This document shows positions 18,059 through 29,438 of a stretch of DNA of 44,862 bases, piece by piece (position 1 is the first letter of the stretch; each line of letters begins with the position of its first letter). Source of the DNA: Chara braunii. Lineage: Eukaryota; Streptophyta; Charophyceae; Charales; Characeae. The stretch covers positions 3,062,865 through 3,107,726 of the forward strand of contig BFEA01000045.1 in assembly GCA_003427395.1 (NCBI GenBank), written 5' to 3'. Below the pieces are notes generated by a model. The model was not told the origin of the DNA. It searched no databases and worked only from the letters and a program-made list of their open reading frames with translations. Made by a program: the position numbers and the translations under genes.

Positions 18059-18480
18059 CTAGGAAGGAGAAGGAGAAGAAAAAAAAGAAAAAGAGGAGGA
18101 AGAAAGAGAAAGAGATGAAGAAGAAGGAGAAGAAGAAGAAGAAAAGGAAGAAGAGGAGGGAGAAGAAGAAGAAGAGAAGGAGAAGAAGAAGGAGAAGGAG
18201 AAGAAGAAGAAGGAGAAGAGGAAAAAGGAGAAGAAGAAGGATGAAGAAGAAGGAGAAGAAGAAGGAGAAGAAGAAGAAGGGAAGAGGAGGAAAAAGAAGA
18301 AGAAGAAGAAGAAGAAGAGAAAGAACAAGGAGAAAGAGATGATGGAGAAGGAGAGGAGGAAGGATGGAGGAGGAGAAATAAAGAAGAAGAAGAAGAAGAA
18401 GAAGAAGAAGAAGAAGAAGATGAAGAAGGAGGAGAAGAAGAAGAAGGAGAAGAAGAAGAAGAGGGAGAAGAGTCTCCTCC
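18059..18480 (+). repeat. GAA/GGA-rich purine tract, about 420 bp
   Basis: Almost pure A/G with a long (GAA)n run at about 18380-18420. All long frames here (Lys/Arg/Glu-rich on the plus strand, Leu/Ser/Phe-rich on the minus strand) are by-products. Confidence 0.95.
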
Positions 18481-21400
18481 TTTCCACTCACCTTCTTGAT
18501 GTCTTGGAGATGGAGCCACAATCTTGATGAGCCTTTTTCTCTCCTGCACAAGTACCACCTTGGCTATGGCTTCCTTCTTCCTCAAGCCCCTCTCTCCTTC
18601 CTCTCTCAACTCCACCCAAGCTATGGCAAGCTTCTCCCACTATGGCTATGGAGTCCTCTCTTCTAGAAGGCCTAATGAGACTCCCTCTAGCCTCTCTCTC
18701 TTCCTCACACCCTGGGGGGCTATGGCGGATCACCTCCCTAGGTCAGCCTCATCTCCACTAACCTCTAGAGCTCTCTCTCCTTGCTCACAGTCTCCTCTAA
18801 GCTCTCCAACTGGTAGGGGTTCCCCTCTCCTCTCTCCAAGTCAGAAAGTGCTCCTATGAGCTCACTTGGGCAGCATGGGCACTCCTCATGCAAATGTGAG
18901 TGTAGCGGACTGAATCCTCAGCTTATGTAGGCTGAAACCAGCACTCCGGCCAACCCATGGGCCTCCCCATGTGCCTTGAGGTGAACCGAGGTACCCCTAA
19001 GGCAAAATTCCGTACCCGGACCTCATTTTGGCCAAGTACATGCAGTCTGAGTGATTGGTACCAACTCGGATTGCCTCTTGGTCTCCTTCAGCCTCCTTTT
19101 CATTTCCAAAATGCTGCCCCCTTGGGTCCTAATGCCCAAGGGGCAGCCTCACTTGAGAGAAAAAGGCCTAGTGGGCCTTTTTCTCGATTTTTTCAGTTTC
19201 TATCCCATTTTTGGTAGGCCGAGGTATTTTCCCATGCCTCAGTGCAGTTTCAGCCTTGGATCTGGCTGAGATCCAAGGCCAACAATATTTCGAGCTACCC
19301 CCAAGTAGCCCTTGCTTCAAATTTGGGCCCCTAAGTTCAATTTTTCAACTTAAGGTGCATCTAACTCTCTTTTTGGGCCAAATGCACACTTTTGTCTCTT
19401 TCCCTCTTTTGTTTCTTTCCATTTTGGGTTGCTACCTCATTCCGGAGCTACCGTTTTGGGCTGGCTCACAAAAAACGGCTAGTTTCTCTCCAGCATGAGA
19501 TCTGATCTTAGATCCATGGTCCACAAAAAAAACGGTCGTCTCCCCTTTGCATTTTCTCTTATTTTTCTCTTTTTAATTCAGATTTTGTGGAGATATGGCC
19601 CCGCGGGCCATATCTCTGCAATCCGGATTGCACTCCCCCATTCTAGGAGGGATGAGGTCATAGTACGGACCTACCAGTCCCTACTATGTAGGTCCCAATA
19701 GACCGGCACACTCTCCTCCACTCTTTTCTCCCCTTTTGTCTCATTCTCCCTCCATTTTCTCTCATTTTCTTTTCTTTTTCTTTTATTTTTGACGCGATAA
19801 GTGTCAACTAGTTGTTGAGTCTTTTTCTAGGCCATGGATCCTCATCCATGGCCAGATTCAGACTCAGCAGTTGACCATTATATCTCGGATTTCAATAATG
19901 GTACCCCCATGCCCCTAGGGGGCTCCATTTTGTCTCTGTTAGTCCCAATTTTGAGCCCCCTTTGCTCCGATTTTTTTTGGACAACCTTTTTCCCATGTTG
20001 AGCCCCATGAGACTCTATTTTTTCATGCCTAGCTAGTCCGGGATAACTCGGACTTCTGGGCAGCCCTACCCTATTTTCTCATGCCTAGCTAGTCCGGGAT
20101 ATCTCGGACTGCTGGGCAGCCCTACCAACACCATTATTTCACTCTCTTTTCTCTCATGACTCTCTCACTTGTCCCCACTAGTGCTTGCACTAGTGGCGCT
20201 AATATTTTCCACTGTCTAAATCCTCGACCCCGACGGTGCCATTTGCTTGTGCGATTATTTCTTGTGTTGGCTCATGGTTCCCTTGGGACATCTCAATTCC
20301 CCGCCACTTTCCTCCGTACTAGTTCCGTTTTTTTTTCCCAGCGGTAGTTCCGCCGGTGCGTGTCCCGTTTTTCGACTATTAGTATTTGGGCCCACTTGGT
20401 CGTCGACAACATCCCGGACGGTGTCCCATTTTTTTTTGGGGACCTCCTTGCCATTAGTGGTTCAAATATCTCTTCCTTAGGTGCCACATGTGTGCCAATT
20501 TTTCTTGGCGTGAGATCTCATCTCACGGTTGCCGTTTACCGTCTCTACTTGCCCCATGCCGAAATCACTTCTTTCTAGCCGTTTGGGCTTGCCGTGGCTT
20601 ATTTGCCCTTAGCCTAGGCATCCTCATGCAGTCCGTTATTTCTCAGACTGCAATCATGGCCATTTCCCTAGTCCCACAACCCTACAACTTGCCCCATACT
20701 AGAAGAAAATGAAGCGTTTGATTCCGAAGTGCATCCGGGCTCAATATTGGCTCCGGATGCACTTAAAACATGTGTTTTGCCTTCCCATGTAGTCCGTTGC
20801 AACTCGGACTGCAATAGGGGCCAATTCCCTAGCCGCAATGCCCCACAACTAGCCCTCTATTGAAAGAATAAGAAACGACCAACTTTCAAGTGCAGTCGGG
20901 CTCAATTTTGGCTCCGGATGCACCTAAAACATATGTTTCTCCTCCCCCATGTAATCCGTTGTATTTCGGTTGCATGGGGCCTTGATTTTTCTTGATTTTC
21001 TCTGCAAAATCAAGAGAAAATCAAGATTCTTTGCAACCGCCATATTCCAAAATGTATCTGGTCACGGATGCATCTCCCTAAGTGGCCGTTTTGTACCGTT
21101 AAGGCCTTTTTCTCTTTTCTTTTCTTTTCTCTTTCTTTTTCTTTTCTTTTCCTCTTTTCTTGGACAGTAGGGACCTACCAGTCCCTCCTTGTGGCAGTCC
21201 CTACTGACGGCCAACTCACTCACTCCCTCTCACTATTTTTGTCTTATTCTCCCACATTTTATTTTATTTTCTTTCTTTTTTCTTAGCATGCCAAGTGTCC
21301 AGTGATCGTTAAACCCTTTTCTAGGCCCTTCCTCTTAGTTTTGGCCCTTCCTATGCCCAAGGTGCAGTCTGTTATATCTCGGACTGCAATAATGGCCTCC

Positions 21401-21739
21401 TCATGCTCATTCCCTCTACTTCTATTTTTCTCCCACAGTGACCCCTCCTACTTCGATTTTCTCCCGGAGGCCTATTTTTCACATGGAGTCTCTTTTGGCT
21501 TCATTTTCTTGAGGGGGGCTAATCCGAGATTTTTCGGATTGCTCTCATGCCTCCCACTTCATGTTTCTTTGCTTTTCCTTTTCCTTTTGACTTTCCCGGT
21601 TGCTACCGCTAGTGCTTGCACTAGTGGTGCTAATATTTTTTGTCGTCAAGATCTTGATCTTGACGATGCATCTTGTCTTACTTGTTTTTCTCCTCATGCC
21701 GCTTTGCCGTTTCTCCTGGGGCCTTCATATGTCCCCGCC

Positions 21740-21900
21740 ACTCGTCCCGTCGGTGGTCCCAGACACTTTGTCCCGCCGGTGGTCCCCGACACTTAGTCCC
21801 GCTAGTAGTCCCCGACACTTAGTCCCGCCGGCGATCCCCGACACTTAGTCCCGCTGGTGGTCCCCGACACTTAGTCCCGCCGGCGTTCCCCGCCATATTT
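21740..21900. repeat. 26-bp minisatellite in LTR copy 2
   Basis: Units of 'cgccggtggtccccgacacttagtccc' type, about six, matching the arrays at 4130-4330 and 37510-37800. Confidence 0.8.
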
Positions 21901-22465
21901 TGTCCCGGATACCGTTACTTTTACTTAGCCCCGTGTGGTCCCTGATGCCTTTCCTCAAGGTGTCCCACGTTCTTCGGGCGTCTACCGCCCTATGGTGGCC
22001 CCTCTCCCTTGCTTTTTCTTGGGCCTTGGGTATGCTAGTTTTCTCCGGCCGCGGGGCCTCCAACCCGAGGCTCCCGTTAATTGTCGTAGGTGGCCCCCAT
22101 GTTGGCTCCTTATTCTCTAGCGTCCCACGGCCTCCGGGGTCATCCACCTCTCGGCTCCCTCATTCTTTTGTTGTTGTCGTGCCGTGTTCGCAGGGTCAAT
22201 GGCCCCTTGGCCTTAGTCTTGCGAAATTCCAACGGCCCTCGTGGCCTCATGCTATGTTCTATGTTCCCCTGTCCTCACACTCACTTGCTTGCCATAGCCG
22301 GTTCTTTCCGCCTGCGGTTCTCAACCCAGGGTATAACTCCCCTCCTACGGCCTAGTCCTTTATCTTTTATCTCTCTCGCCTCCTTACTCCTGATTTCTCT
22401 GTCGTGCATAATTTGGCTATGTACAGGCTCTCGAGTGATGGGATGTTATTCGGGACCCTTAAGGT

Positions 22466-22697
22466 CAGCGTTTTCTTCTTTTTTTTGCTTTCGAGGAGGG
22501 TTTCAACCTTTCCGGTTACGATGGTCATCGCTGTCTTATCCCCGCATTGGGTTTTACAGAATGCGAGTTTGCCTACTATCACATCTCGATCGGCGCAGGC
22601 GCAACAGTAGCAAGGGTTTTTCTTAGAGATCGAACCTTCGTTCGGTATTAAGGAATGCTTATACTTCGCCGCGAGTGGTTAGGTAAGGTTCGCATCT
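22466..22697. other. Junction region right of LTR copy 2
   Basis: A minus-strand frame here (GKLAFCKTQCGDKTAMTIVTGKVETLL) looks protein-like, but it has no recognised family and is cut by the LTR junction. It may be the truncated 3' part of the upstream interior. Confidence 0.3.
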
Positions 22698-22882
22698 GCC
22701 CCAGTCGACCCGTCTTGGCTGCGTGTGCCCCCTCCCTACTTCCCAGACTATGCGCTTTTACCGTCCCTTCCCCGTTTTGCAGCGACGTGCCCTAGTCGAC
22801 CCGTCTTGGTTGCGTGTGCGCCCCTCCCTACTTCCCAGACTATGCGCTTTTACCGTCCTTTCCCCGTTTTGCAGCGACGTGT
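22698..22882. repeat. Tandem duplication, about 92 bp, two copies
   Basis: 'gccc.agtcgacccgtcttgg.tgcgtgtgc' through 'cgttttgcagcgacgtg' occurs at 22698-22790 and again at 22790-22882, with only a few differences. Confidence 0.95.
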
Positions 22883-22984
22883 TTGACCGTCCGGCTCTGA
22901 CGGTCCTTTCCCATTTCCATCGGTGAGCCCCTCTATGTAATAGCGCACACTTTATTCGCCATACTGGCTCGCTTCCTAACGCTA

Positions 22985-23774
22985 GTCTTGCTCTCGTCCC
23001 CGTGGCCCTTCTGGTTCAGTAGGCTCCTCGAACAGTTAAGCTACCCTTGCTAGATAACTCTCCCCCATCTCAATTTCTCTCCGAATTATGTGCTCGTATT
23101 GTGCATAGGATAACCGCGGCAACCTGAATATCAGAATATTGATAACCTCCAGCAGCTTTTAGGCCTGGTTCCCCCAGAACGGCCCGTGCTCCACGGAGAT
23201 GTCATAAAACATCCCGATGGCTTGAGGTGGGAAGTGATCTATCCAGACTATTACTGAGTCTGCCAGATCCTGCGCCCTAGGAAGGCTCCCAAAGATGAGG
23301 TCTATCATGAATCTGGGAACCCGACATCTCAGCGGGGTTGTCGGTGCACTAAACTCTCGCTAACTCCCTACTTCCACCCTGGTCCGTAAGCCCACGTTCC
23401 TCCCACCCCTCTGATTGATTGACCTATCCGTGTCAACACCCGGGCGGCCCTCCGGAAGACCGGGGCTAGCTCGTGACCCTGTGCTATTCCTACCCCCAGC
23501 GAGTGCCATCCAATTTCGGGTAGGTACAAAGTTCGGTTACTTCCAAATTGGAGTATAGGTCATCCCCAGGTCCTCGGTTAAATCGCATCCCGGTCCACAA
23601 ACATTCCACCATTACGAAGGCGATGTCCCTTCCCAAGGTAATGGCCCGCCATTCTACGTCGATTCCCCGGACTTCGACGCTTGCCGAAGGGGACACTTCC
23701 CACCCCCTTCCGTTATTCCAGGGCGGGCCAGGGTACCGGGGCTGGCGTGTTGTCCGAACGCATCTTGCCGCCAT
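22985..23774 (-). pseudogene. Unit B: close relative of unit A, degraded
   Basis: MAARCVRTTRQPR starts the frame. PGPPWNNGRGWEVS, RGIDVEWRAITLGRD and CLWTGMRFNRGPGDD follow the same course as unit A. A one-base shift occurs after NLEVTEL; the sense continues as YLPEIGWHSLG..., with TGG where unit A has TGA. The second half contains GPFWGNQA followed by TAA (near 23160) and LLEVINIL, so it is also broken. The C-terminus probably ended near 22985. DNA identity to unit A is high over about 900 bp, including the 3' flank beginning 'ccatcgg'. Unknown function, as for A. Confidence 0.6.
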
Positions 23775-23918
23775 CGTCGATTGGTGACTTCCTGCATATC
23801 CCAAACAGAGAGGATTATAGATCGTCTTCAGCAACTGTCCACCTACCACCTCCTTTCCCTTTTATGCCCTCATTCTCCTTCTCTGGCCCCTACTATTCTT
23901 CCTTTCTTAGTTTGTCTT

Positions 23919-24695
23919 TCAGGGGGCAGCATCCTCCTCTGGCAGCTCGTACAACCGGTACAGATCGTCTAGGTAAGTCGGGCCCCGGCCTACTTCCCGC
24001 CGGATGACGCCCCACAAGACGTGGTCATTGATTAGTGGGACCCTTGGCCTTGTTGTCAAAGTTGCGTGTAGTATACGTAGTACTTCATACCTCTCCCCGT
24101 TATCGAACGGCCCCATTTCCAAAAAGATTCGGTAGTATTCCCTGTAAGTCATTGATTCTTCGAAAGTTAGGTCGGCAAGGGCCGCTACTGCCTGCCTGAC
24201 GTGCGCCTCGCCACCCATCCTTTGCAGTATAAAGGGCGGCTGCCTCATTCGTACGTTTGCACTAGGTAGAGTAAAGGTTTCTACCATAGCCACCCTTAGA
24301 TCCGCCGTTACTTCATCACGCTCAGGATCGGCGAACTCAAACCCTGTCCACCATACCAGTTGCCATGCGCCCCCAAATATGCTCAGCGGGTCTTCCTCTG
24401 ATGCTAACATGACCCCGAAGGTGCGCCACCCATCCTTTGATAGGTACAACCGCCCCCTCGCACATACGTGCCCTCGCGGATCCGGATTCCAACCGCCCTG
24501 CTCCCCTTCCGCATGCCATTCTACTTCGGTTACCAGGTACACCATGTTTTTCGAAAGTTCGATTTCAACCCAATCCACTATAGGATTCCGGGCTTCGTTT
24601 CGGGTGGGTATGCTGATTTCTATGCCACCATCCCGCTCTCTCGGCGGCTCGATCCCCAGTGGCCGGTCTCCAAGGAACGTCCTTCTTCGGGTCAT
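23919..24695 (-). CDS. Unit C: only intact member of the A-E family
   Basis: Open from a TAG near 24800 to the TGA at 23919. The first ATG (MTRRRTFLGDRPLG) gives 258 aa; homology with unit D extends upstream (LLWAQLLIAGKE against MMAREQLLMDC), so the original start was probably near 24740-24770 and has lost its ATG. First half: DGGIEISIP, PIVDWVEIELSKNMVYLVTEVEW, CARGRLYLSKDGW. Second half: a helical region with MTYREYYRIFLEMGPFDNGERYEVLRIL, then VLWGVIRREVGRGPTYLDDLYRLYELPEEDAAP at the C-terminus. No signal peptide, membrane segment or known catalytic motif is seen. An intact frame beside four broken relatives suggests it is the youngest or a selected copy. Function unknown. Confidence 0.6.
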   Translation of the reverse strand: MTRRRTFLGDRPLGIEPPRERDGGIEISIPTRNEARNPIVDWVEIELSKNMVYLVTEVEWHAEGEQGGWNPDPRGHVCARGRLYLSKDGWRTFGVMLASEEDPLSIFGGAWQLVWWTGFEFADPERDEVTADLRVAMVETFTLPSANVRMRQPPFILQRMGGEAHVRQAVAALADLTFEESMTYREYYRIFLEMGPFDNGERYEVLRILHATLTTRPRVPLINDHVLWGVIRREVGRGPTYLDDLYRLYELPEEDAAP

Positions 24696-24892
24696 TTCGT
24701 ACTGTCCTTCTCGTCTTGGTTCCTTGCCTGCGATCAGCAACTGCGCCCACAGTAGCCGGACGCCCCTCCCTGTTTTAATTCTCCGGCACGCTCTGCTAAA
24801 CTAATGTGCATGCTTCCTACCCTACGTTACCCCCAAGTTTACATGCATCCCCCACTTTTTGGTTCCCTCATGGCTTCCGACCTTCCAGTCTT

Positions 24893-25649
24893 TTAGTCGA
24901 ACCACATTACTTCAAGTAGTTTAAAAACATCATCCACACAGAACGAAGCGGCCGTCGCCTCCCGGCTAATTATGGTGTCCCAGGCCTCCGCGTCTGCCTC
25001 TAAACGATCACTTACCTATTTTCAAAATGATGAGAACCTCCCAGGCTCTGTCGCCGTAGAAGGGACCGTACTTCAACGAGGTCCTATAAAACTGTTCAAT
25101 GAACCAGACACACTCTATATGTGTCCATTCCATGGAATCGACCACATTTAAAATGTGGTCAAAAGGCCCAAACCAATCGGCCACAAACTCTGGCACCCAG
25201 ATCGTTGTTCGCAGGCTGGGAGACTTGAGTTCCTTCCATCCTCCCATCACGACCCTACTACTGACTTCATCCCACCCTTCGTTAGCGAACCTCTCGCCTT
25301 CCTTTCGGGTCCTTGCCTCTGCATTTCCCAAAAGCCACATCAGATCATGTCCCGCTGCTAGCGTAGTGCAAAATAATTGTCACCCCTTCTCGAAAAAAAC
25401 GATCGTTCCGACTGATTCCACCTTTCCTTCCGCTATCTCATCCCATCCTTCCTCTTCCCTTATTGGGTTCCAAATCCATTCTATCCAGACGTACGATAGT
25501 TCCGGGGCAACTTCAAATCCAACCCAATCGCACGTGGTTCCTCTCCATTTGTTTTCCGCCAGTATAGGCATTTATATCCCCCCTCCGAGTTGCCTTGGCT
25601 CCCATCCTTTGAAAATGCAGTCCATCAGCAACTGCTCTCTAGCCATCAT
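24893..25649 (-). pseudogene. Unit D: A-E family member with two lesions
   Basis: It starts at two adjacent ATGs (MMAREQLLMDC, 25644-25649). A TAA interrupts GGGI*MPILAENKW near 25570. The first half (TCDWVGFEVAPELSYVWIEWIWNP) matches C's DWVEIELSKNMVYLVTEVEW. The 25380-25382 stop precedes the second half (VVMGGWKELKSPSLRTTIWVPEFVADWFG, then YGPFYGDRAWEVLIIL). One extra base near 25010 shifts the end, which continues as AWDTIISREATAASFCVDDVFKLLEV to the TAA at 24893. That C-terminus aligns with the ends of A and C. It lies 197 bp upstream of C on the same strand. Confidence 0.55.
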
Positions 25650-25701
25650 TTCTTTCCTGCACAGCGCCGACCACTCATCTTTCCTAAATAAGTTTCCCTC
25701 C

Positions 25702-26541
25702 TCAGAAATCACAGTCCTCTATCTCATCCCCCTCACCGTCGTCATTGAGGTCATCCTCTTCATCGTAGAATAATTCTCTCACCCCTTGTAGGAAGGTCTC
25801 CCCTACGGCCACATTCCTGTAAACTATCCCCCAATGTACTGGGCATAGACATTATCTATGCTGAGGCAGTTCAACATCTCGGCCAGTTCCCTCGCCCAAT
25901 TTCCTTCAAAGGGCCTCATTTCCACCGACAGCCGGAAGAAATCCTGCCTGGCGCATTGGTACAGCCCGAGGTTTGTCATGGACTGACATATCTGTACCAA
26001 ACCTACTCCGGGTTTCGAATACCGCGTCCACCAAAAAATGAGGTAGCACACATCTCATTGTTCTGACGGGTCGTCTCACATTCCCCCTATCCCCGAGTTC
26101 CACTCGCACATCTACCCTTTCCATTTCCATCTCTGCCCGCTAACAGGCGGCCCATACAACCTCCCTTTCTGCCTTCCTAAACAATTCGTCCGGTGCGGTC
26201 CCAAGTACCAAGTCCACGACCATAGCATTTTCCCCATCCTGCGACAAGTAGACCCACCCTCGGGCTTCCACTGTCCCTCGGAATTCCAAATCCATCAAGC
26301 TCGGTGACAATCTTGTCATACTGACCTTAGTCCATATCGTCTCTATCTAGAGGAACGCGTCCTCCTCGTCCAACATTACAGTTTGGTAGGCTGGCTCTAG
26401 GTCTGTCCATGTTCCTACTTCCTGGAGGACGACAGATACCCCGTCCTTTACATCTACCGACATTTCCGGGCCGCTGTAATAGATTGGAGACGACAACCAC
26501 CGCACCATTTTGTTTTCCCACCACCTGATTCCTGTTTCCAT
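25702..26541 (-). pseudogene. Unit E: A-E family member, degraded
   Basis: It starts METGIRWWENK. A TAG follows DEEDAFL near 26348. The sense continues as VEARGWVYLSQDG, matching C's VCARGRLYLSKDG, then through a TAG near 26142 into VDVRVELGDRGNVRR and a frameshift. The second-half signature is RPFEGNWARELAEML. The C-terminus VHWGIVYRNVAVGETFLQGVRELFY aligns with C's VLWGVIRREVGRGPTYLDDLYRLYE and ends in an acidic tail at TGA 25702-25704. It is the most diverged of the five and lies 52 bp upstream of D. Confidence 0.5.
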
Positions 26542-26854
26542 AAGAGAGCACCGAACGGCCCCTCCGCTCAGGTCAATCTACGTCCTAGATGAGAATTATT
26601 TCAGAGTGCCACCTTCCCAAAGTACCTCCGGTCGGCCATCATATCCTACATTCTTCTCTTGGTTCCCTTCCAGTTGACCTTTCTCCTCCTTCCTTTCAAT
26701 CATCTCTTACTCGTGTAAACTTAGGCAGGGAGGTGGGAATAGACTAGAATCATTGCCCCGTCCAACAACTCAAACCTCAGCCAACCTTTACAGAGGGGGA
26801 ATACAAAAAAGAAAGTTCAAGCAATCTCACACATAGACCGGTCACCTCCTCACC

Positions 26855-27480
26855 AGTCTTCCTCAATGTGGTGTCTCCGCAGGTACTTTTGGTAGAGTTT
26901 TATCCCATACCTCAACTGCAGCTCAACCGTCGCGAGCGTGGTACCCACGCTCCAGGCAGGGTGTTACCACTCTCCATTCGCCCGAAATACCCCATCCCGT
27001 TTTGCCGCTCTTGCATACCCCCGTTGGCACCGGGAATCACCCTCAGTACCCCATTAGGAGCAAAAGTCATTCGTTCGGGCATTCACTTCCATCGGTCCGA
27101 TAAGAATCAGCCTTCCGCCCCCTGTACTACGAGAGGCTACTATTTGTCTCTAAGGATCCCTCCTTGTCCCACATGCAGCGGTCCTCCTCCGTCTGCCGAC
27201 AACCAGCCGTCCCGCCTGAGGAGACGTTTCGCATCATGCCTGGGCAAGATGCCGAGCCATGCTCGGTCCGCCTGGGAGGGAGTGCTACTAATCAATTGAT
27301 GAAACCGACTCCTGCCTGACAGGCCGGTGGCCCAACCTCCCACACATGAGACTCGGCGGCACTACAATAGAAACAACTTTTCGCAACCCGCCCCAGCTGA
27401 TTCGGATCCTTTCCTTCCGAAAGGCAGGACGCTCAATTTCCTCTCATGCAGATCACAAGTCCCAAGTGAGACACACATAG
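26855..27480 (-). pseudogene. Decayed coding region with a gag-like zinc-knuckle trace
   Basis: Minus-strand pieces look protein-like but are broken: CFYCSAAESHVWE...C near 27390-27330 resembles a damaged CCHC knuckle. RRDGWLSADGGGPLHVGQGG is near 27180-27240. PNGVLRVIPGANGGMQERQNGMGYF is near 27000-27060, and LQLRYGIKLYQKYLRRHHIEEDW ends at a TGA near 26855. These could be the gag end of the upstream element interior. The assignment is tentative; no single ORF spans it. Confidence 0.3.
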
Positions 27481-29367
27481 TATAAGTGTCCTTCCCTTGG
27501 TGCACCCAGTGCTTCCTACCCATACCTCACAATTTTTCTCTCAGGACAACGAGTGTCACTCCCCTTGCTTCCATACACAGTGGCTGGTTCCTTTTCGTGA
27601 GAGTCTTCAAGGGTGAGCTAGTTTTCTTAGGAGTCTAGCAACTCCCTTCATTGGGCCCTGGCCGAAGCCGAAGCACCAACCGCCTGTCAGGTAACAGGAG
27701 CCCTTCTTTCACACGAAGAGGAAGGGTCGACCTGTGACTTGCCCGAGGCTTCTCCGGACCGGCGAACGCCAGCACCGGAGGAGGGTCTAGAGCTACTCCA
27801 CAAAGGAGTGAGCTGATCAAGTGTGTAGCATGCATGTTATACCTCCAGGTCTGGCCATGCCATGCGCCCAACCACTCTCAAATTTGATTCTCTCAAAGGG
27901 AAGAGCAAGTCCAAGTCCACTTTCTTTCTCTTTGGTTGTGTACACGGTCATGCGTAGGGCGCCCCCTTCCCAGAATCACAGGAGTCAGTTCAACCCTATA
28001 CCCGGCACCTCGACCATTTTTTGTAGGGTCGTACCCTGTTAGACTTTCGAGTCTGAGTCAACCCCGCTGCGGGTCCCAGTTGGCTCTGCTCCGCCCGATC
28101 TCATGCTCAGGGCGCGGAGCGTTCGTCACAGAGGCACCCCCACCTAGTGTTCTGCAATGGATGGGGACGGGTCATTTTGCGAGAGAGCTTCGACATTGGG
28201 GATGTAGCTCCGCCCTCTCGCCTGATGGTAGACTCACAAAAACTTTTTGCCAATCACGATTTTTCTTGATGCTTTGAGGTGTTATCATGCAATTGCTCCT
28301 TCCAATGCTCAAGCAGTCCAGGGGGTTTATTGAAATTCTTTCTTCTTTTATGCACAGGCCAAGCGTCATCCTTGGGCCACGCATGCATTCACTAAGTCAG
28401 GAGTCCTCAAAACCTTATTGAGCGTGCGGCTGCCCTTCGGCTCGGGCCCGCGGACCATGTCTCGCGGTCCCCTTACGTCTCCCTAGGGCTTTGCCTGCTC
28501 CCCTCTTTTGCCGTCCCACCCGTGGCTTTCATTGTCACGTACATCAAGCACGTCTCTCTTTGTCCAGCCTTTGCATTTTCCTGTACACCCCTTAGTCTTT
28601 TTGGGGCCTCATCCCGCATACATGCCCAAGTTTTTCATTTTAGTCTAGGCAGCCTTCTCGGCTGCCTTACGTCTTGCAGTTTGCTGAAAACAACGTTGTT
28701 TTGCACAACCATGCTCAAGAACTTATTCAAGGGCAAGGGTCAAGTCCACAACCCGTTTGAGCTCAGTCCCCCTTTCTCTTTGCCGCCCGGCACATCCGGG
28801 GCCCAATCCCGCTCAACTGACTCTTTACGCTACTCACCTGCATATTCAAACACGATTTACGCAAGGCATCCCCCACATGGGGTCAACACATAATCCCTCC
28901 CGCAAGCCTAAGTTCAATTTCCCTTAGCGCTTTGTGCTTTTTTTTCCCTTCCTTAGTCCAAGCCAATTTCTTCCCTTAGTCATGCAGTTGGGGTAATGGT
29001 TGAGTCAACTGACCTTGACAAAAGTACCAACTCTTTCTAGTATTTTTTTCGGACTTACCTCCTTTCAATTACTCAAGCGTCTTCTCCCTTTCCTTCTTGG
29101 CAGCACAAGGGACCGGCAGCCCTCCCCTTGCCCACTTTCTCCACCAAGTGAGAGCAGATTTTTTTCACCGTTCGTTCCCTGGCAATGTAACAAGTGACTA
29201 GGGGAAGGTTAGTTATACGCCAATAGGGGAGAGGGGGACGGGTAAAAATCAAGGTTTTTCGAGTGTGAGAGAGGGATGACAAAGGGGAGAGGGAGGCGGT
29301 AGTGAAGGAAGGAGAAGAAAGGCAAGAGAAAGGAGGAGGAAAAGGATAGGGGAGGAGGAAGCGAGCG

Positions 29368-29369
<2 letters not shown>
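27481..29369. other. No gene recognised; scattered palindromes
   Basis: About 1.9 kb without a convincing frame. It has moderate GC and small palindromes such as aacaacgttgtt near 28690. The stretch 27360-28150 has an organelle-like look, but nothing identifiable. Confidence 0.3.
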
Positions 29370-29437
<68 letters not shown>

Positions 29438-29438
29438 N

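Larger units (their letters stand above)
1..22456 (-). mobile_element. Giant Ty3/gypsy LTR retrotransposon, minus strand, degraded
   Basis: Two co-oriented long repeats (about 1-4873 and 17845-22456) flank an interior that reads, on the minus strand, extra ORF A, gag, protease, RT, RNase H, integrase, an acidic ORF and a cytosine methyltransferase remnant. The gene order PR-RT-RH-IN and the GPY-type integrase tail are those of Ty3/gypsy. A polypurine tract on the minus strand sits directly before TGTCGGGA at 4873, which fixes the 5' edge of the 3' LTR. The left edge of the 3' LTR is outside the window. The interior is about 13 kb and each LTR over 4.5 kb, comparable with the Ogre/Tat giants, which also carry an ORF before gag; membership of that clade is not shown. 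Many stops and frameshifts make this copy non-autonomous. The exact 5' LTR/leader junction near 17845 is approximate. Confidence 0.75.
17845..22456 (-). mobile_element. Long LTR, copy 2 (5' LTR of the gag-pol element)
   Basis: It is collinear with copy 1 over the pyrimidine-rich block, the hairpin block, the 26-bp array and the 'tctcgagtgatggga.gttattcggga' end. The last about six bases of the terminal TGTCGG are not present; the sequence departs after 'cgggaccctt aaggtc' near 22456-22465, and no polypurine tract follows. The left end is marked by the satellite monomer at 17845. Confidence 0.7.

Noticed and set aside
18015-18615. Poly-Leu/Ser/Phe and Lys/Arg-rich frames of 140-190 codons
   Set aside because: Direct products of the GAA/GGA purine tract; the same applies at 633-986 and 34290-34587.
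27360-28150. Possible organelle-derived insertion
   Set aside because: Only a general impression from composition; no organelle gene could be recognised.
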